A DNA stretch of 64,000 bases from NCBI RefSeq assembly GCF_001442805.1, contig NZ_CP011131.1, forward strand, positions 5,146,001 to 5,210,000, given 5' to 3'. Both the position numbers and the translations under genes were made by a program. Positions 17,174 through 27,056 of the stretch are shown here, piece after piece. The notes under the pieces are model-generated. The model had not been told where the DNA came from. It saw only the letters and a list, made by a program, of their open reading frames with translations, and did no database searches. How positions within the stretch are numbered: position 1 is the stretch's first letter; every line of letters begins with the position of its first letter. Source of the DNA: Lysobacter gummosus (lineage in GTDB: Bacteria; Pseudomonadota; Gammaproteobacteria; Xanthomonadales; Xanthomonadaceae).

Positions 17174-18271
17174 TCACTTGTCGAGCAGATTGTCGGTATT
17201 GGCCGCGTTGTTGATGATGTTGGAGAACGGCAGCAGCTGATTGACGAAGCGATTCCAGCGGGTCACGCCGGCCGGTCCCACGAACACCACATCGCCCGCG
17301 CGTACCGGGAACTGGCTGGCCAGCGCGTAGGACGCCGGCGACTTGGCGTTGAGGTGATAGATCATCGCCGGTTCCTTGCGCATGTCTTCCACGCCGCGGA
17401 TCACGTAGACCGCTTCGCCCTTGGCGGTCAGCGGATTGAGCCCGCCGGCGCGGCCCAGCGCCTGGGTCAGGGTCATGTCGGTGGTCTTGAAGGTCAGCGC
17501 CTGCGGGCGCATGACTTCGCCGACCACATAGACTTCCTTGCGATCGTTGTACGGCATGTACAGATGATCGCCGGCCTTCAGGTAAATATCCTTCGCCACC
17601 GACTCGCCGCGATTGAGCCCGTCCAGATCCAGGTGGTACTGCTTGTCGCCGCGGGTCAGCACGAATCCGGACAGGTCCGCGCGGATCGGGTCCACCGTCG
17701 CCGCGCCGATCGCCTGCGCCAGGGTCAAGGGCGTGGCGGTGATCGACTGGCGGTCGGTCTTGACGAACGCGCCCTGCAAGGTCACGCGCTGGCTGCCGTA
17801 ATCGATGATGCTCAGATCGACCTGCGGGCTTTCGACGAAGCGCGAAATCTTGTCGGTGAGCAGCGTGCGCAGCTCTTCGATGGTCAGGCCTTCCGCGCGC
17901 ACCACGCCGACATACGGATAGAACAGCGTGCCGTCCGGCCGCACCATGCGCCCGTTCGCGGCCGCCTGCTGCTGGGTGCCGGCCGGCGAGGTCAGCTCCG
18001 GGTGATCCCAGATGGTGATGTACAGCGTGTCGCCACGGCCGATGCGGTAGGAGTCGGGCTGATACGCCATCAGTTCGGCCGGCAACGCGATCTGGCTGCG
18101 ATGTTCGGTAGACAGAAATTCCGGGGTGATCGAGACCATCTTGATATGGCCGTCGTCGGCGACGCCGCTGCGCACGAACTGACTCGGCGAAATGTATTGG
18201 CCCGGCGCCAACATGCAGCCCGGGAGTCCGACGATGGCGGCGACGGCCAGCGCGCGCGAAAACTTGCTCAT
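17174..18271 (-). CDS. wza: Outer-membrane polysaccharide export lipoprotein (Wza/GumB-like)
   Basis: A 365-residue polysaccharide export protein. The lipoprotein signal ends at LPGC, placing it in the outer membrane. The export (PES) domain is recognisable at YRIGRGDTLYITIWDHPELT and is followed by two SLBB-type segments (VTLQGAFVKTDRQSITA and VYVVGEVMRPQALTF). The start MSKFSRALAV at 18271 is preferred over upstream in-frame codons because it starts the signal peptide. It would form the channel for the polymer made by the divergent locus and work with the Wzc-like kinase at 19261. It is transcribed alone. Confidence 0.9.
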   Translation of the reverse strand: MSKFSRALAVAAIVGLPGCMLAPGQYISPSQFVRSGVADDGHIKMVSITPEFLSTEHRSQIALPAELMAYQPDSYRIGRGDTLYITIWDHPELTSPAGTQQQAAANGRMVRPDGTLFYPYVGVVRAEGLTIEELRTLLTDKISRFVESPQVDLSIIDYGSQRVTLQGAFVKTDRQSITATPLTLAQAIGAATVDPIRADLSGFVLTRGDKQYHLDLDGLNRGESVAKDIYLKAGDHLYMPYNDRKEVYVVGEVMRPQALTFKTTDMTLTQALGRAGGLNPLTAKGEAVYVIRGVEDMRKEPAMIYHLNAKSPASYALASQFPVRAGDVVFVGPAGVTRWNRFVNQLLPFSNIINNAANTDNLLDK

Positions 18272-18789
18272 GGTGTCGTCTCTAAATCGCGAACGCGGAT
18301 GAGGCCGGGCGCCTGTGCGGGACGATGCCGGACGCATGCGGACACGGCACGACTTCGCCATTGCGCGCCGCTGAATAAGGATGAGTGCCGACCGCTGACG
18401 CCGGACGAACAAGATACGGTTGGCGCATGAATCCTCAGTAGATTACGTCGTTACTGGTGCTGCCCCCGTGCAAAAAGTATAGCCAGCGCGAACGCATTCT
18501 TGTTCACACACATGGAACCTCATCACGTTTTCTGTCATCGAATGCGTTCTGGATACAGCTCACGTTAGGTAACCGCATGTGTTGAACAACATATCTTTAA
18601 CGAATATGTCCAGCCGTGCCCGCAATGTGCAATGTGTCAACGAGTGATGCGCGTCACGGCTTGAGGGATGCGTTCTCTATTCATGTTGACCCTGTAAGGT
18701 GCAGCTCTTACATTCGCGGCCGTTGCGTTCGAGCCACGCTTCGTGCGTCTCATGATGCGCGGTCGCTTAAAACCTGAGGCATCGAGCGT
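18272..18789. promoter_or_regulatory. Divergent promoter region of the exopolysaccharide locus
   Basis: 518 bases without a gene, markedly AT-richer than the surroundings. It holds GAACGCATTC at 18490-18499 and its exact reverse complement GAATGCGTTC at 18540-18549, with the partial copy ATGCGTTCT at 18668-18676. A further palindrome, TGTTGAACAACA, lies at 18580-18591. These spaced repeats suggest binding of a regulator that controls wza leftwards and wzb-wzc rightwards. I assign no specific protein. Confidence 0.6.
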
Positions 18790-19224
18790 GTGTTCAAACG
18801 AGTTTTGATGGTTTGCGTAGGCAACATCTGCCGCAGTCCGACCGCGGAAATGTTGCTGCGCCATGAGTTGCAAGGTCGGGATGTCACCGTAGAATCCGCC
18901 GGTCTTGGCGCCTTGGCGGGTCATCCGATCGACGCTACAGCACAGGCTGTGCTGGAAGGACATGGATTGAGTGGGCAATCCCATGTCGCGAGACAGATCG
19001 ACCGCACGATGATCGATGCGGCCGATCTGATACTGACGATGGAGCCATGGCAGATCGATGCCGTGCTCCGGATTTCCCCACACGCGCGAGGCAAGACCTA
19101 TCTACTAGGCAAATGGCTGGACAACACCAGCATTCCGGATCCATACCGGCAATCGCGCAGCGCGTTCGAACAGGCCTATCAGCTGATCAGCTCGGGGGTG
19201 AGCAGCTGGAGGGCCTATCTGTGA
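18790..19224 (+). CDS. wzb: Low-molecular-weight protein-tyrosine phosphatase (Wzb-like)
   Basis: A 144-residue phosphatase that would dephosphorylate the tyrosine kinase encoded next. The P-loop CVGNICRSPTAE (Cys9 to Arg15, the CX5R motif) and the acid loop DPYRQS near residue 118 are intact. The start is a GTG at 18790 (MFKRVLMVC). It lies 36 bases before the wzc-like gene, the standard order in Wzx/Wzy polysaccharide loci. Confidence 0.93.
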   Translation: MFKRVLMVCVGNICRSPTAEMLLRHELQGRDVTVESAGLGALAGHPIDATAQAVLEGHGLSGQSHVARQIDRTMIDAADLILTMEPWQIDAVLRISPHARGKTYLLGKWLDNTSIPDPYRQSRSAFEQAYQLISSGVSSWRAYL

Positions 19225-19260
19225 TGCGGCCCGTTCCCTTTTTTTCAGGTTCTTTCCCCC

Positions 19261-21489
19261 ATGTCGGCAGCCCCCACGACGCCCGGTCCGTACCAGGACA
19301 GAAGCAACGATGAGATAGACCTGGCCGCGCTGCTGGGGACGTTGCTCGATCACAAATGGCTGATCGTCAGCGTCACCTCGATCGGTTTCGTGCTCGCCGT
19401 CGCTTATGCGCTGATCGCCTCGCCGGTGTACCAGGCCAATGCGATGGTGCAGGTGGAGTCCAATGCCCCGACCCTGCCCGGCCTGACCGCGGTCACCCAG
19501 GCGCTGACCGATTCGGCGCCGCAGGCGGTGACCGAGATCGCGCTGCTGACCTCGCGCTCGGTGGTCGGCAAGGCGGTGCAGGATCTCAAGCTGGATGTGC
19601 AGATCGAGCCGGTCCGCTTCGTGCTGATCGGCGAACTGATGGCGCGCCGCTATCAGCCGACCCGCCCGGGCGACGTGGCTTCGCCGTGGCTCGGCCTCAA
19701 CAGCTACGGCTGGGGCGGCGAAAGCCTGCACGTGGCGCAGCTCACCGTCACCGACGAACTGGTCGCCAAGCCGCTGACCCTGGTCGTCGGCGAGGCCGGC
19801 AGCTACCGCCTGTACGACGAAGACGACACCCAGCTGCTCAGCGGCAAGGTCGGCGAAACCGCCACCGGCGGCGGCGTGAGCCTGCAAGTCAAGGACATGG
19901 CCGCCAACCCGGGGATGCGCTTCGAGATCACTCAGCTCTCGCGCCTGGCGATCATCACCGCGCTGCAGAACAACCTGATCGCCACGGAAAAAGCGAAGGA
20001 CTCCGGCATCCTGCAGCTGAGCTACCAGCTCGGCGATCCGGACCTGGCCGCGCAGACGCTCGATGCGATCACCCGCCAGTACACCAAGCAGAACGTCGAA
20101 CGCAATTCCGCCGAAGCCGCCAACAGCCTGAAGTTCGTCAACGGGCAGTTGCCCAAGACCCGGCGCGACCTGGAAAAGGCCGAGCAGGCCCTGGCCAAGT
20201 ACCAGGAGCAGGCGCATACGGTCGATATCACCCTGGATGCGCAGTCGCTGCTCGACCAGGTCGTGGCGCTGGATACCAGCATCTCGCAGTTGAAGATGCA
20301 GCAGGCCGAGGTCAGCCGCCGCTTCACGCCGCAACATCCGGCCTACAAAGCCTTGATGTCGCAGCTGGGCGAACTGGAATCGCGCAAGCAGCAGATCAAC
20401 GACCGCATCAGCGTGCTGCCGCAGACCCAGCAGGAACTGCTGGGCCTGACCCGCGAAGTGCAGGTCAGCACGCTCACCTACACCAACCTGCTCAATCAGG
20501 CGCAGCAGCTGGATATCGCCCGCGCCGGCACGGTCGGCAACGCCCGCGTCGTCGACAAGTCGGTGGTGGACATCAGCCAGCCGGTCAAGCCCAAGCGCCT
20601 GCTGATCGTGATGATCGGCACCTTCGTCGCCGGTTTCCTGGCGGTGGCCTGGGTGTTCCTGCGCCAGATGCTCAGCCGCGGCGTCGAAGACGTGAAGGAG
20701 ATCGAGCAGCTCGGCCTGCCGATCTACGCCTCGATTCCGATGAGCGACTTCCAGCGCGACCATCACAAGCTCGGCCGCAAGCTGCAGAGCAACGGCACCC
20801 GCCTGGACAAGCCGCATCTGCTCGCGCTCGACGCGCCCAACGATCTGGCGATCGAGGCCATGCGCAGTCTGCGCACCGCGCTGCACTTCGCCCGCATGGA
20901 AGCGAACAACAACATCCTGATGGTTTGCGGCGCCAGCCCGGGCGCCGGCAAGACCTTCGTGTCCACCAACCTGGCCGCGGTGATCGCGCAGGGCGGACAG
21001 CGCGTGCTGCTGATCGACGGCGACCTGCGCCGCAGCACGCTGCACAAGGTGCTGGGCCAGGACCCGCACGACGGCCTGTCGGATCTGCTGATCGGCCGCA
21101 TCGACGTGAAGACCGCCACCCGCACCACCGCCATCCCCGGCCTGGACTTCATTCCGCGCGGCGAAGCGCCGCCCAATCCGTCCGAACTGCTGATGCGCCC
21201 GAACCTGGGCGTGCTGTTGAAGATGGCCTCGCAGCAGTACGACCTGGTCATCATCGATACGCCGCCGATCCTCGCGGTCACCGATGCGGCGATCATCGGC
21301 CGCCATGCCGCCACCAGCATCATGGTGGTGCGCTTCGGCCTGAATCCGCCCAAGGAGCTGTCGATGGCGATTCAGCGTTTCGAACAGAACGGCATCGATC
21401 TCAAGGGCGCGGTATTCAACGCCGTCGAACGCCGTCACGACACCAACTACGCATACGGTTATGAATACCGGGCGACGCCGGAGAAGTGA
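19261..21489 (+). CDS. wzc: Polysaccharide co-polymerase / bacterial tyrosine kinase (Wzc-like)
   Basis: A 742-residue inner-membrane protein. The N-terminal Wzz domain has a membrane helix at about residues 36-58 and a second near 448-470 after a proline-rich ISQPVKPKR stretch; a coiled-coil periplasmic region lies between. The C-terminal BY-kinase domain shows Walker A GASPGAGKT (about 557-565), Walker A' LLIDGDLRRS and Walker B VIIDTPP, and ends in a tyrosine cluster (NYAYGYEY). Cycles of autophosphorylation and Wzb action control polymer length and export. Confidence 0.95.
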   Translation: MSAAPTTPGPYQDRSNDEIDLAALLGTLLDHKWLIVSVTSIGFVLAVAYALIASPVYQANAMVQVESNAPTLPGLTAVTQALTDSAPQAVTEIALLTSRSVVGKAVQDLKLDVQIEPVRFVLIGELMARRYQPTRPGDVASPWLGLNSYGWGGESLHVAQLTVTDELVAKPLTLVVGEAGSYRLYDEDDTQLLSGKVGETATGGGVSLQVKDMAANPGMRFEITQLSRLAIITALQNNLIATEKAKDSGILQLSYQLGDPDLAAQTLDAITRQYTKQNVERNSAEAANSLKFVNGQLPKTRRDLEKAEQALAKYQEQAHTVDITLDAQSLLDQVVALDTSISQLKMQQAEVSRRFTPQHPAYKALMSQLGELESRKQQINDRISVLPQTQQELLGLTREVQVSTLTYTNLLNQAQQLDIARAGTVGNARVVDKSVVDISQPVKPKRLLIVMIGTFVAGFLAVAWVFLRQMLSRGVEDVKEIEQLGLPIYASIPMSDFQRDHHKLGRKLQSNGTRLDKPHLLALDAPNDLAIEAMRSLRTALHFARMEANNNILMVCGASPGAGKTFVSTNLAAVIAQGGQRVLLIDGDLRRSTLHKVLGQDPHDGLSDLLIGRIDVKTATRTTAIPGLDFIPRGEAPPNPSELLMRPNLGVLLKMASQQYDLVIIDTPPILAVTDAAIIGRHAATSIMVVRFGLNPPKELSMAIQRFEQNGIDLKGAVFNAVERRHDTNYAYGYEYRATPEK

Positions 21490-22010
21490 GGCCGCGAAAA
21501 ATTATTACGATTTCAATCGCAACTATTGCGCGTCCTGCCCGCCGTTTTGTTTTCGCTCATTTTTTGCGGATGCGAAATTCCGCGAAATGCCGGAAAAACG
21601 CAGTGAGAAAGGGTGATTCATAAGCAACCGGGTTGCCCGTCGCCATTGCCATGCGATGTACCGCAATGATCATTTTGACGTAAGAAATTCTTATATGTGT
21701 CGCATGTGAACGAGCAGCACGCTTCCGTAACGAGCACAAACAAACGAACTACTAGCGCACAGTATTTAGCAACTGAACAGTGGCACGATTCCGCCCGCTG
21801 CTGGCCCGGACGCAAACGCGTCCAGGCCGGCGCGGGCGAACAACGAATCGTGCATCGACACCGAAGCAGATCTATCGATTCAACGTGATCGCGCGCCGCC
21901 GATACACCGCAACAACGGCGCGCAAGAATCACGAAGCAAGAAAACAGGATTGACCGAAGGGGGCGGTCGTCGGATGGGTCTACCGAAGACTTTCCTTGGA
22001 TACAACGGTC
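21490..22010. other. Long AT-rich intergenic region inside the polysaccharide locus
   Basis: About 520 bases between wzc and the wecA-wecB gene without a convincing gene. The first 300 bases are much AT-richer than the locus, with runs such as AAAAATTATTACGATTT and CATTTTTTGC and several short inverted repeats (for example GCGGA/TCCGC near 21566-21583). It may hold a second promoter, a long 5' leader or a small RNA. I cannot decide which from sequence alone. Confidence 0.5.
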
Positions 22011-24368
22011 ATGATGAAAGAACAGTTCGTCATCGCGTGCGCCCTGACGTTCGTGGTCACCAGCATCGCGATGTACGCGATGTACCCGGTCGCCGGGCAG
22101 CTCGGTCTGATCGACCGGCCGAACGCCCGCAAACAACATAAGGGCCACATTCCCGTCATCGGCGGGATCAGCTTCTTTCTCGGCCTGCTCGCCGGCGCCC
22201 TCTACCTGGGCCTGGCCGATCGCTTCGCGGTCTGCCTGATCGCCACCTCCAGCCTGATCGTGGTCACCGGCGCGATCGACGACGCGAAAGACCTCAGCGT
22301 GCGCGCGCGGCTGCTGATCCAGACCATCGCGGTCGGCCTGATGATTTCCGGCAGCGGCGTATACCTCAACGACCTGGGCAATCTGTTCGGCACCGGCGCG
22401 ATCCGCCTGGGCTGGATCGGCGTTCCGGTCACGGTGATCGCGGTGGTCGGCCTGATCAACGCCTTCAACATGCTCGACGGCATCGACGGCCTCGCCGGCA
22501 GCATGGCGATGGTCGGCATCGGCGCGATCTTCCTGTTCGACAACGGCGGCGTGCTGTCCAAGGGCGCGCTGCCCTTGATGCTGCTGTTGTTCGTCGCGCT
22601 GGTTCCGTACCTGTTCGTCAACCTGGGCGGGATGAACGAGCGCAAGATCTTCATGGGCGACGCCGGCAGCATGCTGATCGGCTATTTGACCGCGTGGAGC
22701 CTGATCTACCTGAGCCAGCGCGGCGCGACCCGCATCGATGCGGCCGAGGCGCTGTGGTGCATCGCCCTGCCGGTGTTCGAGACGCTCACCGTCATGTACC
22801 GCCGGGTCAGCAAGGGCCTGTCGCCGTTCAAGCCCGACCGCCAGCATCTGCACTACATCCTGCTCGACCACCAGCGCTCGCCCAAGGCCGCGCTGATGAC
22901 CATCGTCGGCATCGCCTGCGCGCTCACCGCGGTGGGTTACTCGCTGCGCGAGCTGCCGGTCGCGGTCGGCCTGCTCGCGTTCTTCTTCGCCATGGCCGTC
23001 TATTCGCTGGCGCTGGCCCACGGCGACAAGCTCAAGCGCCTGCGCGGCATGTCGGGCGGATCGGACACGCCGGAACTGGCGTTCGCGCCGGAAGGCTCGG
23101 TGCCGCTGAAGACCACGCCGGCGCCGGCTACCGCCTATGCGCGCAACAACCTCGCGGGCGAATTCGCCCCGCATCCGCTGGCCACGCCGGCCAACGCCGC
23201 CATGTCGCAGCCATCGCGCGTGATCAAGACCCTGTGCGTGTTCGGCACCCGTCCGGAGGCGATCAAGATGGCGCCGCTGGCGAAGATGCTGGCGCAAGAC
23301 CCGCGCTTCGATGCGCGCGTGTGCGTGACCGGCCAGCACCGGCAGATGCTGGACCAGGTGCTGAACCTGTTCGACCTGCAGCCGGACTTCGATCTCAACA
23401 TCATGAAGCCCAAGCAGGACCTGACCGACGTCACCACCGCGATCCTGACCGGCATGAAGCAGGTGCTGTCCGAGCTCAAGCCCGACGTGGTGCTGGTGCA
23501 CGGCGATACCTCCACCACCATGGCGACCACGCTGGCCGCGTACTACCAGCAGATTCCGGTGGCGCACGTCGAAGCCGGCCTGCGCACCGGCAACCTATAC
23601 TCGCCGTGGCCGGAAGAGGCCAACCGCAAGCTCACCGGCGCGCTGGCGGCGATGCATTTCGCGCCGACCACGCTGTCGAGCCAGAACCTGCTCGACGAAG
23701 GCATTCCGACCGAACGCATCGCCGTCACCGGCAACACCGTGATCGACGCGCTCAAGGAAGTGCTGGTGCGCATCGACCGCACGCCGGCGCTGCGCAACGA
23801 AGTCGCCTCGCAATTCAGCTTCCTCGATCCGCAGCGGCGCATCGTGCTGGTCACCGGTCATCGCCGCGAAAGCTTCGGCGGCGGCTTCGAGCGCATCTGC
23901 CACGCCTTGCGCGACGCCGCGCTGCGCCATCCGGATGTCGATATCGTCTATCCGATGCACCTCAACCCGCAGGTGCGCGAGCCGGTCAACCGCCTGCTCA
24001 CCGGCATCACCAACGTCCATCTGATCGAGCCGCTGGATTACCTGCCCTTCGTCTACCTGATGAACAAGGCCTACATCATCCTCACCGATTCGGGCGGCAT
24101 CCAGGAAGAAGCGCCGTCGCTGGGCAAGCCGGTGCTGGTGATGCGCGACACCACCGAGCGGCCCGAAGCGGTCGCCGCCGGCACGGTGAAGCTGGTCGGC
24201 ACCGATCGCCAGTTGATCGCCGACGGCATCAGCGAGCTGCTCACCAACCGCGCGGCGTACGAGGCGATGAGTTTCGCCCACAACCCTTACGGCGACGGCT
24301 TGGCCTGTCAGCGCATCGTCGAAGCCCTGGCCAGTTTCAACCGCGAAGACTCGCTGCTCGCCGCCTGA
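22011..24368 (+). CDS. Fused WecA-like UndP-GlcNAc-1-P transferase and WecB-like UDP-GlcNAc 2-epimerase
   Basis: One uninterrupted 785-residue frame with two enzymes. Residues 1-340 form a polytopic membrane glycosyl-1-phosphate transferase: [10 protein letters not shown] (catalytic aspartates), [21 protein letters not shown] and the cytoplasmic PDRQHLHY histidines, as in WecA. A proline/alanine-rich linker follows (about 345-400). Residues from about 403 are a full non-hydrolysing epimerase: [48 protein letters not shown] and [16 protein letters not shown]. Together they would start lipid-linked repeat synthesis and make UDP-ManNAc. The ATG at 22011 is used; a TTG at 21996 is possible. An internal ATG at 23202 lacks a ribosome site. 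Confidence 0.9.
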   Translation: MMKEQFVIACALTFVVTSIAMYAMYPVAGQLGLIDRPNARKQHKGHIPVIGGISFFLGLLAGALYLGLADRFAVCLIATSSLIVVTGAIDDAKDLSVRARLLIQTIAVGLMISGSGVYLNDLGNLFGTGAIRLGWIGVPVTVIAVVGLINAFNMLDGIDGLAGSMAMVGIGAIFLFDNGGVLSKGALPLMLLLFVALVPYLFVNLGGMNERKIFMGDAGSMLIGYLTAWSLIYLSQRGATRIDAAEALWCIALPVFETLTVMYRRVSKGLSPFKPDRQHLHYILLDHQRSPKAALMTIVGIACALTAVGYSLRELPVAVGLLAFFFAMAVYSLALAHGDKLKRLRGMSGGSDTPELAFAPEGSVPLKTTPAPATAYARNNLAGEFAPHPLATPANAAMSQPSRVIKTLCVFGTRPEAIKMAPLAKMLAQDPRFDARVCVTGQHRQMLDQVLNLFDLQPDFDLNIMKPKQDLTDVTTAILTGMKQVLSELKPDVVLVHGDTSTTMATTLAAYYQQIPVAHVEAGLRTGNLYSPWPEEANRKLTGALAAMHFAPTTLSSQNLLDEGIPTERIAVTGNTVIDALKEVLVRIDRTPALRNEVASQFSFLDPQRRIVLVTGHRRESFGGGFERICHALRDAALRHPDVDIVYPMHLNPQVREPVNRLLTGITNVHLIEPLDYLPFVYLMNKAYIILTDSGGIQEEAPSLGKPVLVMRDTTERPEAVAAGTVKLVGTDRQLIADGISELLTNRAAYEAMSFAHNPYGDGLACQRIVEALASFNREDSLLAA

Positions 24369-24386
24369 GTTTTCGCGTCGCCGCCA

Positions 24387-24410
24387 CGCCCGCGCCCTTG
24401 GGTGCGGGCG
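24387..24410. terminator. Stem-loop between the fused gene and wecC
   Basis: CGCCCGCGCCC / GGGTGCGGGCG, an 11-bp stem with one G-U pair and a two-base loop, 19 bases after the stop codon. No T-tract follows. It may attenuate transcription or stabilise the upstream mRNA rather than end the operon. Confidence 0.45.
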
Positions 24411-24475
24411 TAGCGCGTTCACCCCACACCCTTGAGCGCAACACCCTCCCCGCACGGAGGATCACTGGAGTCTTT

Positions 24476-25732
24476 ATGAGTTTCGACACCGTCTCGGTCA
24501 TCGGCCTGGGTTACATCGGCCTCCCCACCGCCGCCGCTTTCGCCGCCGTGCGCAAGCAGGTCATCGGCATCGACGTGAACCGGAATATCGTCGATACGAT
24601 CAACCGCGGCGAGATCCATATCGTCGAGCCCGATCTCGACGTGGCGGTACGCGCGGCGGTCTCGGGCGGATACCTGCGCGCCTCGATCCAGCCCGAATCG
24701 GCCGACGCCTATCTGATCGCGGTGCCCACGCCGTTCAAGAACGACCACGAGCCGGACCTGCGCTACATCGAAGCGGCGGCCAAGGCGCTGGCGCCGGTGC
24801 TGCGCAAGGGCGACCTGGTAGTGCTGGAATCCACCTCGCCGGTCGGCGCGACCGAACAGCTGGCGCAGTGGCTGGCCGAAGCGCGTTCGGACCTGAGCTT
24901 TCCGCAGGACGCCGGCGAAGACGCCGACGTCAACGTCGCCCACTGCCCCGAGCGCGTGCTGCCGGGCCATGTGATGCGCGAGCTGATCGAGAACGACCGC
25001 GTCATCGGCGGCATGACCCCGCGCTGCTCGGCGCGCGCCTGCGAGCTGTACAAGAGCTTCGTGCGCGGCGAGTGCATCGTCACCAACGCGCGCACCGCCG
25101 AGATGTGCAAGCTGACCGAGAACGCGTTCCGCGACGTCAACATCGCCTTCGCCAACGAGCTGTCGATCATCTGCGACAAGCTCGGCATCAACGTGTGGGA
25201 TCTGGTGCAGCTGGCCAACCGCCATCCGCGCGTCAACATCCTGCAGCCCGGCCCCGGCGTCGGCGGCCACTGCATCGCGGTGGACCCGTGGTTCATCGTC
25301 GACAGCGCGCCGGAAGAGGCGCGGCTGATCCGCACCGCGCGCGAGGTCAACAACAGCAAGCCGCGCTGGGTGATGGACAAGGTCGATGCCGCCATCGCCG
25401 ATGCCAAGGCCGACGGCAAGCAGGACAAGGACCTGACCATCGCCGTGTTCGGCCTGTCGTTCAAGCCCGACATCGACGACCTGCGCGAAAGCCCCGCGCT
25501 CGATATCGCCATCGAACTGGCCGCGCGCCACCCGGGCAAGGTGCTCGCGGTCGAGCCGCACATCGATGCGCTGCCGGAGAAGCTCAAGTCGCCGAACCTG
25601 ATCCTGGTGGACTTCCCCACCGCCAGCGCGCAGGCCGACATCGGCCTGCTGCTGGTCGATCACAAGCCGTTCCGGGAGCAGGCCGCGCCCACGCACCTGC
25701 GCCTGGTCGATACCAAGGGCATCTGGGTCTGA
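24476..25732 (+). CDS. wecC: UDP-N-acetyl-D-mannosamine dehydrogenase
   Basis: A 418-residue UDP-sugar dehydrogenase that oxidises UDP-ManNAc to UDP-ManNAcA. The NAD loop is VIGLGYIGLPTAA, the catalytic cysteine lies in GPGVGGHCIAVDP, and KLTENAFRDVNIAFANELS is the helix typical of the ManNAc-type enzymes. FGLSFKPDIDDLRESPA marks the C-terminal domain. It follows the epimerase fusion directly, giving two consecutive steps. GGAG lies five bases before the ATG. Confidence 0.93.
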   Translation: MSFDTVSVIGLGYIGLPTAAAFAAVRKQVIGIDVNRNIVDTINRGEIHIVEPDLDVAVRAAVSGGYLRASIQPESADAYLIAVPTPFKNDHEPDLRYIEAAAKALAPVLRKGDLVVLESTSPVGATEQLAQWLAEARSDLSFPQDAGEDADVNVAHCPERVLPGHVMRELIENDRVIGGMTPRCSARACELYKSFVRGECIVTNARTAEMCKLTENAFRDVNIAFANELSIICDKLGINVWDLVQLANRHPRVNILQPGPGVGGHCIAVDPWFIVDSAPEEARLIRTAREVNNSKPRWVMDKVDAAIADAKADGKQDKDLTIAVFGLSFKPDIDDLRESPALDIAIELAARHPGKVLAVEPHIDALPEKLKSPNLILVDFPTASAQADIGLLLVDHKPFREQAAPTHLRLVDTKGIWV

Positions 25733-25763
25733 GCCGCTTCGGCTCGGACGGAACGCTTGCATC

Positions 25764-27056
25764 ATGATCCGGCGACTGATCACCACCGCCAGTCTTTCGG
25801 CCGTGAGCGCCATGGCCTCGCGCGGGGCGATCTTCGCCGGCGTGCTGCTGGTCGCCGGTTTGCTGGGGCCGCGGGCGTTCGGCCAGTTCACCCTGATCCA
25901 GACCACGGCGCTGTTGTTCACCACGTTCTGCGCGCTCAGCCTGGGGCAGATGGCGACCAAGATCGTCGCCGAAGCCCTGCAGGGCTCGCGCGAGCGCATG
26001 GGGGTGGCGTGGTCGGTGTCGTACGGTTCGGCGTTGTTGATCTCGCTGGTGTTCGCGGTGGCGATCGTGGCGCTGTCGCCGCTGGTGGCGCGCTACGTCG
26101 GACACGACGCCGCGCTCACGCCGGTGTACGCCAGCTCCAGCCTGCTGGTGTTGGCGGGATTTCTCACCGCGATCCAGAACGGCGTCGCCCTGGCCGTGGG
26201 CCGGGTCAAGGAACAGGCCTGGGCCAATCTGCTCAGCGCGCCGATCGCCTTCGCGATCATGGTGCTGGCGGCGTTTCAGCGCGATCTGCATTGGGCGATG
26301 TACGGCTACATCGCCTCGCAGATCGTGATCGCCGTCGGCCAGGAGCGCAGCCTGCGCCGCTACCGCCGCGAACACGGCCTGAAGTTGTCGCTGCGCACGA
26401 CCACGCGCGCGGACTGGTCGGTGCTGTGGCGGCTGGGCCTGCCTTCGTCGCTGGCCGGACTGCTGACCGTGCCGGCGATGTGGCTGGTGATGGTGATGCT
26501 CTCGCACACCGCCGACGGCGCCACCGACCTGGGGCATTTCGCCCTCGGCAATCAGGCCCGCTCGATCCTGCTGTTCGGCATCGGCGTGGTCGCCAACGCG
26601 GCGCTGCCGATGCTGTCCTCGGCCCTGGCCCAGGGCGATCGCCACGGCGCGTCGACGGTGCTGCGTCATTCGATGGCGCTGCTGCTGGCGATCACCGGCG
26701 CCATCGCCTTACTGGCCGCGCTGGCGGCGCCGCCGTTGATCCACGCGCTGGCCCCGGCCTACGCCGGCTCGGTGGAACCGCTGCAATGGCTGCTGGCTTC
26801 GGTGGTGGCGACCGCGCCGACCACGATCCTGATGCGCAAGGCCACCGCCGACGGCCGCCCGTCGATTCTGCTCTACGGCAACGCGGTGTTCTGCGTGGTC
26901 CTGCTCGCCACCGCCGCGGTCGCCCTGCACATGCACGGCGGCGCGACGGGGCTGGCGTTCGCGTACTTCCTCGCCTCGCTGCTGCAGCTGCTGACTTTCG
27001 CCCTGTTCAACCGAAACGAGCTGCGCTGGAAGGCGCTGGCCCGGAGCAATTCATGA
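25764..27056 (+). CDS. wzx: Repeat-unit flippase (Wzx-like, MOP superfamily)
   Basis: A 430-residue protein with about 12 hydrophobic segments in the pattern of polysaccharide flippases, starting MIRRLITTASLSAVSAMASRG. It should move the lipid-linked repeat unit across the inner membrane before polymerisation. Wzx proteins share little sequence, so the call rests on topology, length and position between sugar-nucleotide genes and the polymerase. Its stop overlaps the next start (ATGA). Confidence 0.83.
   Translation: MIRRLITTASLSAVSAMASRGAIFAGVLLVAGLLGPRAFGQFTLIQTTALLFTTFCALSLGQMATKIVAEALQGSRERMGVAWSVSYGSALLISLVFAVAIVALSPLVARYVGHDAALTPVYASSSLLVLAGFLTAIQNGVALAVGRVKEQAWANLLSAPIAFAIMVLAAFQRDLHWAMYGYIASQIVIAVGQERSLRRYRREHGLKLSLRTTTRADWSVLWRLGLPSSLAGLLTVPAMWLVMVMLSHTADGATDLGHFALGNQARSILLFGIGVVANAALPMLSSALAQGDRHGASTVLRHSMALLLAITGAIALLAALAAPPLIHALAPAYAGSVEPLQWLLASVVATAPTTILMRKATADGRPSILLYGNAVFCVVLLATAAVALHMHGGATGLAFAYFLASLLQLLTFALFNRNELRWKALARSNS

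Noticed and set aside
21778..21800. A TGGCAC as a sigma-54 -24 element.
   Set aside because: No GC-rich -12 box (TTGC) follows at the required spacing.
21697..21888. A 63-codon frame in the AT-rich gap after wzc.
   Set aside because: No ribosome site, no recognisable motif, and the composition resembles non-coding DNA.
23202..24368. A separate epimerase gene starting at the internal ATG.
   Set aside because: No ribosome site precedes this ATG, and the frame is continuous with the transferase domain. Kept only as a possible alternative translation product.
22694..24475. A long plus-strand frame extending upstream of wecC.
   Set aside because: It overlaps the wecA-wecB fusion in another frame; the real wecC starts at 24476 with a good ribosome site.
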